From contig NZ_QQPQ01000026.1 in NCBI RefSeq assembly GCF_003346715.1, forward strand, positions 1 through 64,000: DNA of 64,000 bases. Direction: 5' to 3'. The notes below the pieces were generated by a model. That model was not told where the DNA came from and searched no databases. It worked only from the letters and a program-made list of their open reading frames with translations. Below, piece after piece: positions 34,003-42,736 of this stretch (positions within the stretch are counted from its first letter, which is position 1; each line of letters starts with the position of its first letter). The stretch is from Oceanispirochaeta sp. M1. GTDB lineage: Bacteria > Spirochaetota > Spirochaetia > DSM-2461. Position numbers and translations under genes: made by a program.

Positions 34003-34485
34003 TTACATTTCATCGTCCATAGCCATCAGCATTTTTGAAAGGTGGTTATAAGATTTTCCGTTAGCCTGGATGGTGACTATATCATCACCTTGAGATTCCA
34101 TCTTCAGATTCTTAACATTGCTCCCAGTCAGATCAACATCCATATTCAGATTTCCAGCTTCATCAACTTCTATGATTCCGCTCATCTTTGTAAAGCTGAA
34201 ATCGATATCTTCATCTGATGATTCCATCATTTCAGCCATACCGGTAGTAAAGTCCGTTACATTAAATGCATCAAAGGTCATCTGTGAGTATCCGGTTTCC
34301 ATATTCATATCCATAATTACACCATCCGGTGCTGTTCCAAACATGGATGACATAAATACAAGACCGAATACTGATAGTACAGCAACTGTAGCTTCATAAA
34401 CTTCGTCATCACTGGGGCTGGCGGCAAAAACAGATGCCGGAATAAGTATGGACAGCATAAGAACTGTCAGTAGTATTTTTTTCAT
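34003..34485 (-). CDS. Secreted hypothetical protein
   Basis: The ATG at 34485 (AAAGGAG about nine bases before) gives 160 residues with a signal peptide cut near VFAAS. The mature protein is acidic and Met-rich (GVIMDMNMETGYSQM, MLMAMDDEM) and has a beta-strand-like run of alternating residues. I do not recognise a family. A longer version from 34503 adds MKGVTL and lacks a better ribosome site. Confidence 0.72.
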   Translation of the reverse strand: MKKILLTVLMLSILIPASVFAASPSDDEVYEATVAVLSVFGLVFMSSMFGTAPDGVIMDMNMETGYSQMTFDAFNVTDFTTGMAEMMESSDEDIDFSFTKMSGIIEVDEAGNLNMDVDLTGSNVKNLKMESQGDDIVTIQANGKSYNHLSKMLMAMDDEM

Positions 34486-34569
34486 TAAAGTAACTCCTTT
34501 CAAATTTACAATTCAGATATCTCTATAGTTTACCTGAAAAAAACTGTTTATTCCATTTAATAATGATTT

Positions 34570-35313
34570 TCAATTCAGGTAATGGCACTCTGTAGTGATC
34601 AATTTCTGCTTTTCTATCTGGATTTCTCTCCACCCGGAACGGAGATCGGAAATAATGTATTCATCAGCCTCGGGATCAAGAGACCCGAGAGTCGGGGGAG
34701 TTATATATACAGTTATTTTTGTATTTTCAGGTTTAACAGTTTTTTCTATATGATAATGACCTGAAAACATGGTCAGCTTACGGCCTGTCTCTTTTATGGT
34801 CTTCTGGAAAAAATCAGGGGTTTTGTAAGGATATTTCTCATCCATAATTTTTACTCCGCAATGACAGGGAGGGTGGTGCATAAAGAGAAAAAGATCATCA
34901 TCCTGAATACCTATTTCTCTTGAGAGCCATGTGGACTGTTTCAGTGGAAGTCTTTCGGAAGAGCTGTCCAGGAACATCAGACTCTCTCCCTTTGCTGCAA
35001 TAACACCGGTGAGAATGACTCTCGGCGGCAGGTTTATCAGATTAAAAACCTCCTGCATCTGTGATGGATTATCATGATTCCCCGGAGTAAGATAATAGGG
35101 AATCTCCATATTATCAAGTTTCTCTTTGACCCATTTGTATACAGACGCATCGCCTCCGGGGTAACAGATATCACCGGTATGGATAATAATATCATAATCA
35201 GCCTTTGATATTTCATCCAGAACATCCCTCAATTTTTGTCTGGTATCTATTTTTCCCAGCATTTTTCCTTCCTCGGAAATATGGCTGTCAGTTATATGTG
35301 CAATTTTAAGCAT
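34570..35313 (-). CDS. Metallophosphoesterase (CpdA/3',5'-cyclic nucleotide phosphodiesterase-like)
   Basis: The 247-residue protein has the two-metal phosphoesterase motifs in order: TDSH (DxH), GDICYPGGD (GDxxxxGxD), GNHD, MHHPP and SGHYH. This is the class that includes CpdA/Icc cAMP phosphodiesterases, though substrates vary. A cAMP role would fit a Crp-family regulator at 40663, but that is inference. It reads away from the ZIP transporter. Confidence 0.88.
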   Translation of the reverse strand: MLKIAHITDSHISEEGKMLGKIDTRQKLRDVLDEISKADYDIIIHTGDICYPGGDASVYKWVKEKLDNMEIPYYLTPGNHDNPSQMQEVFNLINLPPRVILTGVIAAKGESLMFLDSSSERLPLKQSTWLSREIGIQDDDLFLFMHHPPCHCGVKIMDEKYPYKTPDFFQKTIKETGRKLTMFSGHYHIEKTVKPENTKITVYITPPTLGSLDPEADEYIISDLRSGWREIQIEKQKLITTECHYLN

Positions 35314-35373
35314 TGGAACTCCTCCTCAAACAGATTACTATAGTGTGTTTATTTCATCAATCGATGGATTTGC

Positions 35374-35417
35374 TTGACATTATAAATAATAATGATAACT
35401 ATTACTGTAATTATAAT
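35374..35417 (+). promoter_or_regulatory. Promoter region with Fur-family-like box for the ZIP gene
   Basis: TTGACA at 35374-35379 and TATAAT at 35412-35417 are too far apart to pair, so the exact promoter is unsure. Between them TGATAACTATTACTG (35393-35407) resembles a 7-1-7 Fur/Zur box (TGATAATnATTATCA): the left half matches at six of seven positions, the right half poorly. Suggests metal control of the transporter. Confidence 0.35.
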
Positions 35418-35480
35418 AGGCAATAATGACTTGAAATAAATAAAAAGATGAACGAAAGTGACTTTATTAGGAGAAATAAA

Positions 35481-36293
35481 ATGATTGAGTGGATTTCACA
35501 GTTTGAACCGGTGATGCAGGCTTTTATTGCAACGATGTTTACCTGGTTTGTTACTGCCTTGGGTGCAGCCATGGTTTTCTTTTTCAAAACCATCAGTAAG
35601 AAAGTGCTGGACGGGATGCTTGGGTTCGCAGCGGGAGTAATGATTGCCGCCAGTTTCTGGTCCCTTCTGGCTCCCTCCATCGATATGGCGGAACAGATGG
35701 GAATGGTCAAATGGGTCCCTCCGGTTGTAGGATTTCTCCTGGGTGGTATATTCCTGAGGCTGATTGACATTGTTTTACCCCATCTGCATCTGAACGCTCC
35801 CATGAGTGAAGTCGAAGGTGTTAAAACCAGCTGGCAGAAGAGTATACTTCTGACCCTGGCAATCACTCTGCATAATATTCCCGAGGGACTGGCTGTGGGT
35901 GTGGCATTCGGTGCAGTTGCAGCAGGGATACCCTCGGCCTCTTTGGCTGGGGCTGTTGCATTGGCTATAGGTATTGGAATCCAGAATTTCCCTGAAGGAG
36001 CTGCAGTATCAGTACCATTGAGACGGGAAGGACTGAGTAGAAGAAAAGCTTTTGCTTATGGTCAGTTTTCCGGAATGGTAGAGCCCATCGCAGGAGTTCT
36101 GGGAGCAGTGATGGTACTCGCTATGAGACCCATTCTGCCTTATGCCCTGGCCTTTGCCGCCGGAGCCATGATCTTTGTTGTTGTAGAAGAGGCAATTCCC
36201 GAATCTCAAAGTTCCGGGAATACAGATATTGCCACCATGGGTGCCATGATCGGCTTTGCTGTCATGATGACCCTGGATGTCGCCCTGGGCTGA
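35481..36293 (+). CDS. ZIP-family metal transporter
   Basis: A 270-residue inner-membrane protein with about eight membrane segments and the two metal-site helices HNIPEGLAVG and QNFPEGAAVS typical of ZIP/ZupT/GufA transporters. It imports divalent metal such as zinc, iron or manganese. The ATG at 35481 has AGGAGA seven bases upstream; a longer version from 35448 is less likely. A Fur-like box upstream suggests repression by metal. The third helix pair ends right at the end of the convergent pentapeptide gene. Confidence 0.92.
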   Translation: MIEWISQFEPVMQAFIATMFTWFVTALGAAMVFFFKTISKKVLDGMLGFAAGVMIAASFWSLLAPSIDMAEQMGMVKWVPPVVGFLLGGIFLRLIDIVLPHLHLNAPMSEVEGVKTSWQKSILLTLAITLHNIPEGLAVGVAFGAVAAGIPSASLAGAVALAIGIGIQNFPEGAAVSVPLRREGLSRRKAFAYGQFSGMVEPIAGVLGAVMVLAMRPILPYALAFAAGAMIFVVVEEAIPESQSSGNTDIATMGAMIGFAVMMTLDVALG

Positions 36294-36974
36294 TCAGTCC
36301 TCATCATCCCAGGAGCCGTAGGGCTGCTTTTTAATTCCAAGCCGGCGAAGCTGTTTTTTCTCTATTTCGTCGGCTACTTCTTTTTCTTTATTAAGACGAA
36401 AGGCTTTGCGTTGCTCTTCTTCATTTTTAGCCTTGAGCCAGGGAGGTGCGCTTGTCTCATCTGTCTTGGAAATTATTTTAATTTTCCCGGGCAGTTTAGT
36501 ATTGCTCATTATGGTTTTGGCCAGATTTTCAGGTTTTACCTGAGCTCCTGTAAGGGATGCATCGGTCATGTCGGCACCCTTCAGGTCAGCATCATTAAGG
36601 TTTACTCTACCAAGTTTTGCTTTGGATAGATTACAGTTTAAGAGGCTTGATCCTGAAAGATCTGCACCATTGAGGTTGGCACCCCTGAGGTCGGCATTTT
36701 CAAGATTTGCTCCGGACAGCATGACCTCTTCCATTTTGGCAAAACGGAGGTCTGTCGCTGTAAGATCGGCAGCTGTTAGATTAGCCCTGTTGAGGTTGAT
36801 CTCTTTCAGTTTCAGTCCGGATAAATTTATACCCTTCAGATTGGCTTTAAAACGGGGGCCGTTACTGTTGTTGAATTTATTCCAGATGAGTATGTTCTCT
36901 TCTTCCAGAGCTTTCTGCAGAATTTTCAACTGTCGTTCATTACCGACAAAATCAGGCTGTTCACCAAGTGTCAT
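36294..36974 (-). CDS. Pentapeptide-repeat protein
   Basis: Residues about 40-140 contain about 20 pentapeptide repeats of the A(D/N)LxG type (GANLNGADLSG), forming a right-handed quadrilateral beta-helix. After it comes a linker and a Lys/Glu-rich helical tail (NKEKEVADEIEKKQLRRLG). The start at 36974 follows AGGA; longer in-frame extensions to 37151 lack a ribosome site. Pentapeptide proteins sometimes mimic DNA and protect gyrase; no such role is proven here. It sits tail to tail with the ZIP gene with no gap. Confidence 0.88.
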   Translation of the reverse strand: MTLGEQPDFVGNERQLKILQKALEEENILIWNKFNNSNGPRFKANLKGINLSGLKLKEINLNRANLTAADLTATDLRFAKMEEVMLSGANLENADLRGANLNGADLSGSSLLNCNLSKAKLGRVNLNDADLKGADMTDASLTGAQVKPENLAKTIMSNTKLPGKIKIISKTDETSAPPWLKAKNEEEQRKAFRLNKEKEVADEIEKKQLRRLGIKKQPYGSWDDED

Positions 36975-37231
36975 AAAGGGTCCTTCTCTCGTATATATGT
37001 CAGGATATGTGAGCCTAGTGCTCCAAATCACCGGCTGATTGTATAGGATTATCCCCTTCAAGGGCAATGTCAAATCCCCATAGAAACAGGAATAAATTGA
37101 AAAAAAGCTCCGGATTGAAGATGGTAATCTGTTCTTTTCATAGAGAATCATTTATATTATTTAACTTAGATTATTTATGGGACCTGCTTATCTGATTTAT
37201 TGCAGTCCCTTTTGATAAGGAAGTGAAGATA

Positions 37232-37855
37232 ATGAGTGAAGTACAGAACAGCATTACTGCTGATTTTAACCTGAAAAGAGAAGATGGTTCTCTGATAGAC
37301 AGCTCTGAACATAGTGGAGCATTAAACTATATTGAAGGTCTTGGAATGATTATTCCCGGCATTGAAAAAGCACTGAAAGGTATGGACGAAGGTACAAAGT
37401 TTGATGTAAGCCTCGATCCTGAAGATATGTACGGTTTAAAAGATGATACCAAAGTAATGGAGGTTTCTGCAAAGGACTTTCAAGGTTCCGCTGAAGAACT
37501 TGAAGTCGGTACCATTATTGAAGCCCATACTCAGCAGGGCAATCAACTGATGACTGTTCAATCTATTGAAGGTGATAAAATCATTCTTGATGCAAATCAT
37601 CCTCTCTCAGGTATCAAAATGCAGTTTTCAGGAACTCTCAGTTCTGTTCGTCCCGCCACTGAAGAAGAGATTAAGAAACTCACCAGCGGCGGCTGCGGAT
37701 GCGGTGGGCATGGAGAGGGTGAAGGCTGCGGAAGCCATGATGAAGGCGAAGGTTGCGGATGCGGTGGTCACGAAGAAGGTGAAGGCTGCGGATGTGCAAG
37801 TGGAAGCAAAGAAGAAGGCCACAGCCATGAAGGCTGCGGCTGCGGCAATCACTAA
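37232..37855 (+). CDS. slyD: SlyD-like FKBP peptidyl-prolyl isomerase with His/Cys metal tail
   Basis: Residues 1-140 form the FKBP/insert-in-flap fold (NYIEGLGMIIPGIEKALKGM; LDPEDMYG), and residues about 150-207 are Gly-Cys-His-Glu repeats such as GCGCGGH and EGCG, typical of nickel- or zinc-binding SlyD tails. The start ATG at 37232 fits AAGGA ten bases upstream; a GTG at 37223 is in frame. SlyD helps fold proteins and delivers nickel to hydrogenase. The tail's repeat is low complexity in DNA too. Confidence 0.93.
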   Translation: MSEVQNSITADFNLKREDGSLIDSSEHSGALNYIEGLGMIIPGIEKALKGMDEGTKFDVSLDPEDMYGLKDDTKVMEVSAKDFQGSAEELEVGTIIEAHTQQGNQLMTVQSIEGDKIILDANHPLSGIKMQFSGTLSSVRPATEEEIKKLTSGGCGCGGHGEGEGCGSHDEGEGCGCGGHEEGEGCGCASGSKEEGHSHEGCGCGNH

Positions 37856-38106
37856 TTCGTTTTTGTAAGGCCGGATTTAACGGAAACTCCCGGAATCCGG
37901 CCTAATTTTCCAGTCAGCCCTCCCAGTTCATCGGTAGAGGACTGAACAATCAGGGTAATGACAGCAATTCTGTTGTCATCAAGATGAGGCAGACCCATCC
38001 TCCCCAGTATAATTTCTGAATACTCGGACAGCACCTTTTGCACCTGCAGAGCATGGTCGTCTTTATTTTCTATTGTTATCCCTACAAATCCGTATCTCTT
38101 TTCCAC
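37852..38106 (-). CDS. TM1266-like ACT-fold regulator
   Basis: An 84-residue protein (FVGITIENKDDHALQVQKVLSEY..., IVQSSTDELGGLTGKLGRIPGVSVKSGL) matching the small ACT-like proteins annotated as iron-only hydrogenase system regulators (TM1266 family). It starts with GTG overlapping the ilvD stop by one base (TAGTG), so it is translated with ilvD, not with hydrogenase genes. A regulatory role for the Fe-S enzyme IlvD or its pathway is possible but unproven. It overlaps slyD's end on the opposite strand by four bases. Confidence 0.8.
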   Translation of the reverse strand: MEKRYGFVGITIENKDDHALQVQKVLSEYSEIILGRMGLPHLDDNRIAVITLIVQSSTDELGGLTGKLGRIPGVSVKSGLTKTN

Positions 38107-39953
38107 TAGAGTTCTTCTCCGGGCAGAACCCTGATCGCACCCATATCGGCTGAAGAAGCCAGAAGAGCGTAGGCTTTCAGTGCCTGACTGACAACTCTGC
38201 CTCTGCCCTCGGGGGTAAATGCAGTTTTGCCTCTGGCCTCTTCGGCCGCTCTGCGGGAAGTAAGTTCCTCATCGGAAACAAGAACATTTATTTTTCTCAT
38301 GGGAATATCAATCTCAATCTGATCACCGTTCTGAATCAGGGCAATGGCACCGCCGGCAGCTGCCTCGGGTGAAACGTGACCGATGGAAAGCCCGGAAGTT
38401 CCTCCGGAAAAACGTCCGTCTGTGATCAGGGCACATTCCTTGCCGAGGTGCATTGATTTCAGATAAGAGGTGGGATAAAGCATCTCCTGCATTCCGGGTC
38501 CGCCCTTGGGACCTTCATAACGGATGACAACCACGTCTCCGGCTTTGATCTCTTCATCAAGAATGGCATCACAGGCCGCATCCTGTGAGAAAAAGACTCT
38601 TGCAGGACCTGTAAACTTGAAAATGGAGGGGTCTACTCCAGCTGTTTTTACTATACAGCCGTCAAGGGCAATATTTCCCTTCAGTACACCCAGACCGCCG
38701 TCTTTGGTGTAGCAGTTCTCTCCATTTCTGATGCATCCATGGGCTCTGTCTTTATCCAGTTCTTTATAATAATTTTCCTGTCCTCCCATGACCAGACATT
38801 TTTTGCGTCCCGGTGCGGAAGAATAGAATTTCTGTACTTCTTCAGAACAGTCAGCAGACATTATATCCCAGGAGCCGAGAACATCTTTAAGTCTGCCTCC
38901 GGCAACATGGTATGTTTCAGTCTGTAGAAGATTCATGCGGTCCAGTTCCCCCAGTATCCCGATAATCCCTCCGGCTCTGTGTACATCTTCAATATGATAT
39001 TTAGGAGAGTTGGGTGATACTTTACTTAGGCAGGGTACTTTTCTGGATAGTGCATTGATATCATCCATTGTGAAGACTACACCTGCAGTACGGGCTATGG
39101 CCAGAATATGAAGAACCGTATTTGTGGAGCCACCCATGGCAATATCAAGACTCATGGCATTTTTAAAGGCATCCATTGTCGCTATGGAGCGGGGAAGAAC
39201 GGATTTATCTCCATCCTGATAATAGGCGTATGTATTTTTTACAATGATATCAGCTGCTTTTTTAAACAGGCCCATTCGGTTTATGTGAGTCGCCAGTATG
39301 GTTCCGTTTCCGGGAAGTCCCAATCCAAGAGCTTCCACCAGACAGTTCATGGAGTTGGCCGTGAACATTCCTGAACAGGAACCGCATGTAGGACAGGCGT
39401 TCTGTTCCACCATGGCAACAGTCTCATCAGATACAGACTTATCTGCACCCATAACCATCGCATCCACCAGATCCAGTCCTCTTCCGTCATCCGTACGTCC
39501 TGCTTCCATGGGACCACCCGATACAAATACGGCGGGAATATTAAGCCGCATGGCAGCCATAAGCATTCCCGGGGTAATCTTGTCACAGTTGGATATACAG
39601 ATCATGGCATCCGCTTTGTGAGCATTACACATATATTCGACACTGTCGGCAATGACTTCACGTGAGGGAAGGGAATAGAGCATTCCATCATGACCCATGG
39701 CAATACCGTCATCTATGGCTATTGTATTGAACTCAGCGGCGAAACAGCCCTGCTCTTCTATATAACCCTTAACTTTCTGTCCAATCTCATGGAGATGGAC
39801 ATGGCCGGGAACAAATTGAGTGAATGAATTGACAACTGCAATGACGGGTTTGTCCATCTGTTCTTCTGTCATTCCATTTGCACGCCAGAGGCTTCTGGCT
39901 CCCGCCATACGGCGTCCGTCTTTTGTTTCTGAACTTCTCCATTTACCAGCCAT
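38106..39953 (-). CDS. ilvD: Dihydroxy-acid dehydratase
   Basis: A Fe-S enzyme of branched-chain amino acid synthesis that converts dihydroxy-acids to 2-keto acids. The 615-residue length is typical. Conserved cluster Cys are in [10 protein letters not shown] and [19 protein letters not shown]. The substrate region ([16 protein letters not shown]) is present. No other ilv gene is nearby, so it is a lone pathway gene coupled to the TM1266-like protein. The region 39954-40197 has no clear regulatory motif. Confidence 0.97.
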   Translation of the reverse strand: MAGKWRSSETKDGRRMAGARSLWRANGMTEEQMDKPVIAVVNSFTQFVPGHVHLHEIGQKVKGYIEEQGCFAAEFNTIAIDDGIAMGHDGMLYSLPSREVIADSVEYMCNAHKADAMICISNCDKITPGMLMAAMRLNIPAVFVSGGPMEAGRTDDGRGLDLVDAMVMGADKSVSDETVAMVEQNACPTCGSCSGMFTANSMNCLVEALGLGLPGNGTILATHINRMGLFKKAADIIVKNTYAYYQDGDKSVLPRSIATMDAFKNAMSLDIAMGGSTNTVLHILAIARTAGVVFTMDDINALSRKVPCLSKVSPNSPKYHIEDVHRAGGIIGILGELDRMNLLQTETYHVAGGRLKDVLGSWDIMSADCSEEVQKFYSSAPGRKKCLVMGGQENYYKELDKDRAHGCIRNGENCYTKDGGLGVLKGNIALDGCIVKTAGVDPSIFKFTGPARVFFSQDAACDAILDEEIKAGDVVVIRYEGPKGGPGMQEMLYPTSYLKSMHLGKECALITDGRFSGGTSGLSIGHVSPEAAAGGAIALIQNGDQIEIDIPMRKINVLVSDEELTSRRAAEEARGKTAFTPEGRGRVVSQALKAYALLASSADMGAIRVLPGEEL

Positions 39954-40197
39954 GTATAATCTCCTATCTTCAAGACCTTCTGTCCCGATGTTTATCAGTA
40001 TAATTACCCCGAGCCTGATGCCCAGGGTAAAATAAGTATAACCCTATCCATCGGGATTACAAGGGAGATTCCGGTGAAAAATAAAGGATGGTTTGTTGCA
40101 TTCTGTGCAATGGAAAGTTCCCGGCCGATTCTTCTGGATTCTTCCTGTAGTGAAGTCTAGAATGGAAAGTGAATAAGTAATAAACAAGGACACAACA

Positions 40198-40662
40198 TTG
40201 AAAAAGAAAACAATCGGTTTGGTGGCACATGATAATAGAAAGAAAGATCTCATTGAATGGGTTGAGTGGAATTTCAGCACTCTTAAAAACCACAAACTGA
40301 TCTGTACCGGAACAACAGGTAAACTGGTAGAACAGGCTCTTAAAAATAAACTGGCTCCCAGAGGCGGAGAGGAGCTTGATATTACCAAACTCAAGTCCGG
40401 TCCACTGGGGGGGGATCAGCAGCTTGGAGCCATGATCTGCAACTCTGAGGTGGATATATTGATATTCCTCTGGGATCCAATGGAGCCCCAGCCCCATGAT
40501 GTTGATGTGAAGGCACTTCTGCGTATTTCTGTTTTATACAATGTCCCGGTTGCCAATAACAGGGCCACTGCAGATTTTATGATATCATCCCCTCTTTTTG
40601 AGGGAGATGAATACTCTCCGCTTCTGAAAGACTACTCTTCCTATATCAACAGGATGGATTAG
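40198..40662 (+). CDS. mgsA: Methylglyoxal synthase
   Basis: Converts dihydroxyacetone phosphate to methylglyoxal as an overflow path when phosphate is scarce. The 154-residue protein has IGLVAHDNRKKDLI, the phosphate loop TGTTGKL and the catalytic Asp in SGPLGGDQQLGAM. The start is TTG at 40198 with CAAGGA upstream. The gene runs directly into a Crp/Fnr regulator with no gap, so both lie on one transcript. Confidence 0.95.
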   Translation: MKKKTIGLVAHDNRKKDLIEWVEWNFSTLKNHKLICTGTTGKLVEQALKNKLAPRGGEELDITKLKSGPLGGDQQLGAMICNSEVDILIFLWDPMEPQPHDVDVKALLRISVLYNVPVANNRATADFMISSPLFEGDEYSPLLKDYSSYINRMD

Positions 40663-41358
40663 ATGACCCGCTTCCAACTGATCGCTTTATCAGAGGTCTC
40701 TCTGTTTAAGGATGTTGATATAGTGAAGCTGGATGAGTTCTTTTCAAAAATTGATATTTCCATCCGTAATTATGGGAATGGTCAGATTATTCTGAATCAG
40801 GGTGATTCCTGTGATGATCTGACCATACTACTGTCGGGTGAGGCAGGAGCCTGCATGACGGCTCCTAACGGGAAGCTCATTCGAATTGAGACATTAAAGG
40901 GACCCTGTGCCGCCGCAACCGCCATACTGTTTTCTTCTGAACACAGCTTACCGGTCAGTCTTATTGCTGAAGGAGAACTGAATATGCTCAGTATTCCGGT
41001 AGAACTGGTTCTTGCCCTGATGCATGAGTTTCCTGAATTTCTGAAAGCATATTTGAGAGAGAACGGAGATAAACTTGTTTTTCTTTCAGAAAAAATAAGA
41101 CTGTTTCAATTTAAAACCCTGAAACAGAAACTTGTGGGTCATATTCTTATGCTTGCAGCCAGGCAGGGGAGTGATGAACTCCGGATGATCTATTCCCGTG
41201 AGGATCTCTCACAGCTGATGGCGGTAGCCCGTCCCAGTCTGAGCAGGGAGATCTCATCCCTGGTTAATGACGGTTATATTGAAGCCAAGGGGAAGATAGT
41301 ACGCATTCTTGATCGAAAGGCTATGATGTCTCTTCTCTCAGAAGATAGAAAAAGGTAG
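40663..41358 (+). CDS. Crp/Fnr-family transcriptional regulator
   Basis: The 231-residue protein has a cyclic-nucleotide-type beta-roll (residues about 15-110, NYGNGQIILNQGDSCDDLTILLSGE) and a C-terminal helix-turn-helix (SREDLSQLMAVARPSLSREISSL). There are no clustered Cys for an Fe-S centre, so it is not a true Fnr. The gene hcp, a common target of Crp/Fnr regulators of the HcpR type in anaerobes, lies 1.4 kb downstream with a GTAAC-N4-GTTAC palindrome upstream. The link is inference. Confidence 0.88.
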   Translation: MTRFQLIALSEVSLFKDVDIVKLDEFFSKIDISIRNYGNGQIILNQGDSCDDLTILLSGEAGACMTAPNGKLIRIETLKGPCAAATAILFSSEHSLPVSLIAEGELNMLSIPVELVLALMHEFPEFLKAYLRENGDKLVFLSEKIRLFQFKTLKQKLVGHILMLAARQGSDELRMIYSREDLSQLMAVARPSLSREISSLVNDGYIEAKGKIVRILDRKAMMSLLSEDRKR

Positions 41359-41448
41359 CTGCCGTTTTCTTTTGAACTTCCAATTCTAATCATGTATAAT
41401 TTATCGAATTAAAACTACGATTGAATACAGAATCAGGATGGTGTAAAA

Positions 41449-42678
41449 ATGAAAAAAGTATTATTTCTATTTGCAGTATTATTGTGTGCCGCTGTCTTAT
41501 CCGCGGAAGCACCGGATGCAGGATTTTCTTATTCGGGCTATGCCCGAGGCGGAATCGCCGGCAACGCCCGGGGAGAAGCTCTGGGAACAGCTAACCCTTT
41601 TACCGCAAATGGAGCCTACAGTCAGGCCCGTTTTGCCAATGAGTCAAATTACAGTGAGCACCTTTTCAGGTTCACAGGTCTCGGTGATGCCATGTGGTGG
41701 CAGATCAATACCAGAATAGCTCTGGATATTCCGGGATTCCCCAAGGGATGGAATAATATCAGCGACCTTGAATATGGAATTATTCTTCCTGAAGCCTATA
41801 TCAGAATGGGCTGGAATGAAAAACCGGTCTCTGTCTGGGTTGGTAACCGATATCATGATTCAATCGGGATCAATATGTACGATTATTATATTAATGATAT
41901 GTCCGGTGCCTATGGTGGTGGAGTAGACGGTATTGCTCTGGGTAGTTCAACTCTGGATACTGGTTATTTTATGGCCTACGGCGGTTCTGATAATGCCGCT
42001 GCCGTGTCCCCTGCCATAGAACGTGAAGGAACTATTCACTCCCTGATGGTGAGACCCCATTTTTCATTGGGTGATAACAGGCTCTCTTTTAAAGTTGTTC
42101 CCTCATTTGCTACAGGATCGGATGATGCCAGATATGGAGGCATATTTGAAGCCGATTTTGAAATGAGCAGCTTTTTCGGATTAGCAGAAGGTTCGACTCA
42201 ATTTTTTGGATACTATGATCTGGGTACGGGTGTAAACAACAGCGAATACTGTTATTACGAAACAGATGCCTATAGAACTGGTGGAGGTTTTCAGGGTGGA
42301 GCCGAGTTCAGTGATAAAATCAGCATGAGAACTACTGTGATGATTGAGTCGAGAGGAAACCAGGATTCTGCTTCAGACGGAATCTGGACCGCTTTTGCAA
42401 TCAGGCCCTACTATGGCTTTACTAATATGTTCGGTATCACATTTGAATATGATCTGGATTACTTCATTTATGATGACACCAGCAATGACGAGAGTATGCT
42501 GAACCGTTTTACACTGGCTCCGACCCTTACAATTGACAGTAATGGTACCGTATTCAGCGATCCTGTTATTCATGCCTTTGTCACATATGCCATCGGCGAT
42601 ATGGATGCTTCTGTTCTTCTGGAAGATCAGGATGATCAGGGCTTTAAATACGGGCTCAGTTTTTCTGTAGGCTGGTAA
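41449..42678 (+). CDS. LamB/maltoporin-like outer-membrane porin
   Basis: A signal peptide ends near LSAEA (residue 20). The mature 389 residues show maltoporin features: the start FSYSGYARGGI, the strand pair VWVGNRYHDSIGINMYDYYINDMSGAYGGGVDG which recalls the LamB segment with RYYxRHDVHMIDFYY, and a C-terminal aromatic residue (FSVGW). It probably passes oligosaccharides across the outer membrane. A -10-like TATAAT at 41395 lies upstream, and a hairpin terminator follows. Confidence 0.8.
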   Translation: MKKVLFLFAVLLCAAVLSAEAPDAGFSYSGYARGGIAGNARGEALGTANPFTANGAYSQARFANESNYSEHLFRFTGLGDAMWWQINTRIALDIPGFPKGWNNISDLEYGIILPEAYIRMGWNEKPVSVWVGNRYHDSIGINMYDYYINDMSGAYGGGVDGIALGSSTLDTGYFMAYGGSDNAAAVSPAIEREGTIHSLMVRPHFSLGDNRLSFKVVPSFATGSDDARYGGIFEADFEMSSFFGLAEGSTQFFGYYDLGTGVNNSEYCYYETDAYRTGGGFQGGAEFSDKISMRTTVMIESRGNQDSASDGIWTAFAIRPYYGFTNMFGITFEYDLDYFIYDDTSNDESMLNRFTLAPTLTIDSNGTVFSDPVIHAFVTYAIGDMDASVLLEDQDDQGFKYGLSFSVGW

Positions 42679-42691
42679 CAGCTGCTTATAA

Positions 42692-42715
42692 ATACGGTCC
42701 CCGGAGGGACCGTAT
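42692..42715. terminator. Bidirectional hairpin between porin and hcp
   Basis: ATACGGTCCC (42692-42701) and GGGACCGTAT (42706-42715) form a perfect ten-base-pair stem with a four-base loop between convergent genes. The T-tails are short on both strands. Confidence 0.7.
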
Positions 42716-42736
42716 AAATCAATATTCTATAGAGAA

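Noticed and set aside
37628-37852. An Ala-rich minus-strand frame opposite the SlyD tail
   Set aside because: It is the mirror of the Cys/Gly/His repeat codons and has no start signals.
37680-37855. Repeats in the SlyD tail as a CRISPR or tandem-repeat array
   Set aside because: The repeats are short, in frame and encode the metal-binding tail; there are no unique spacers.
40075-40161. A GTG-started 28-codon frame after GGGAG between ilvD and mgsA
   Set aside because: It has no promoter, terminator or recognisable composition; unlike the 31-residue gene at 33332 its setting does not support it.
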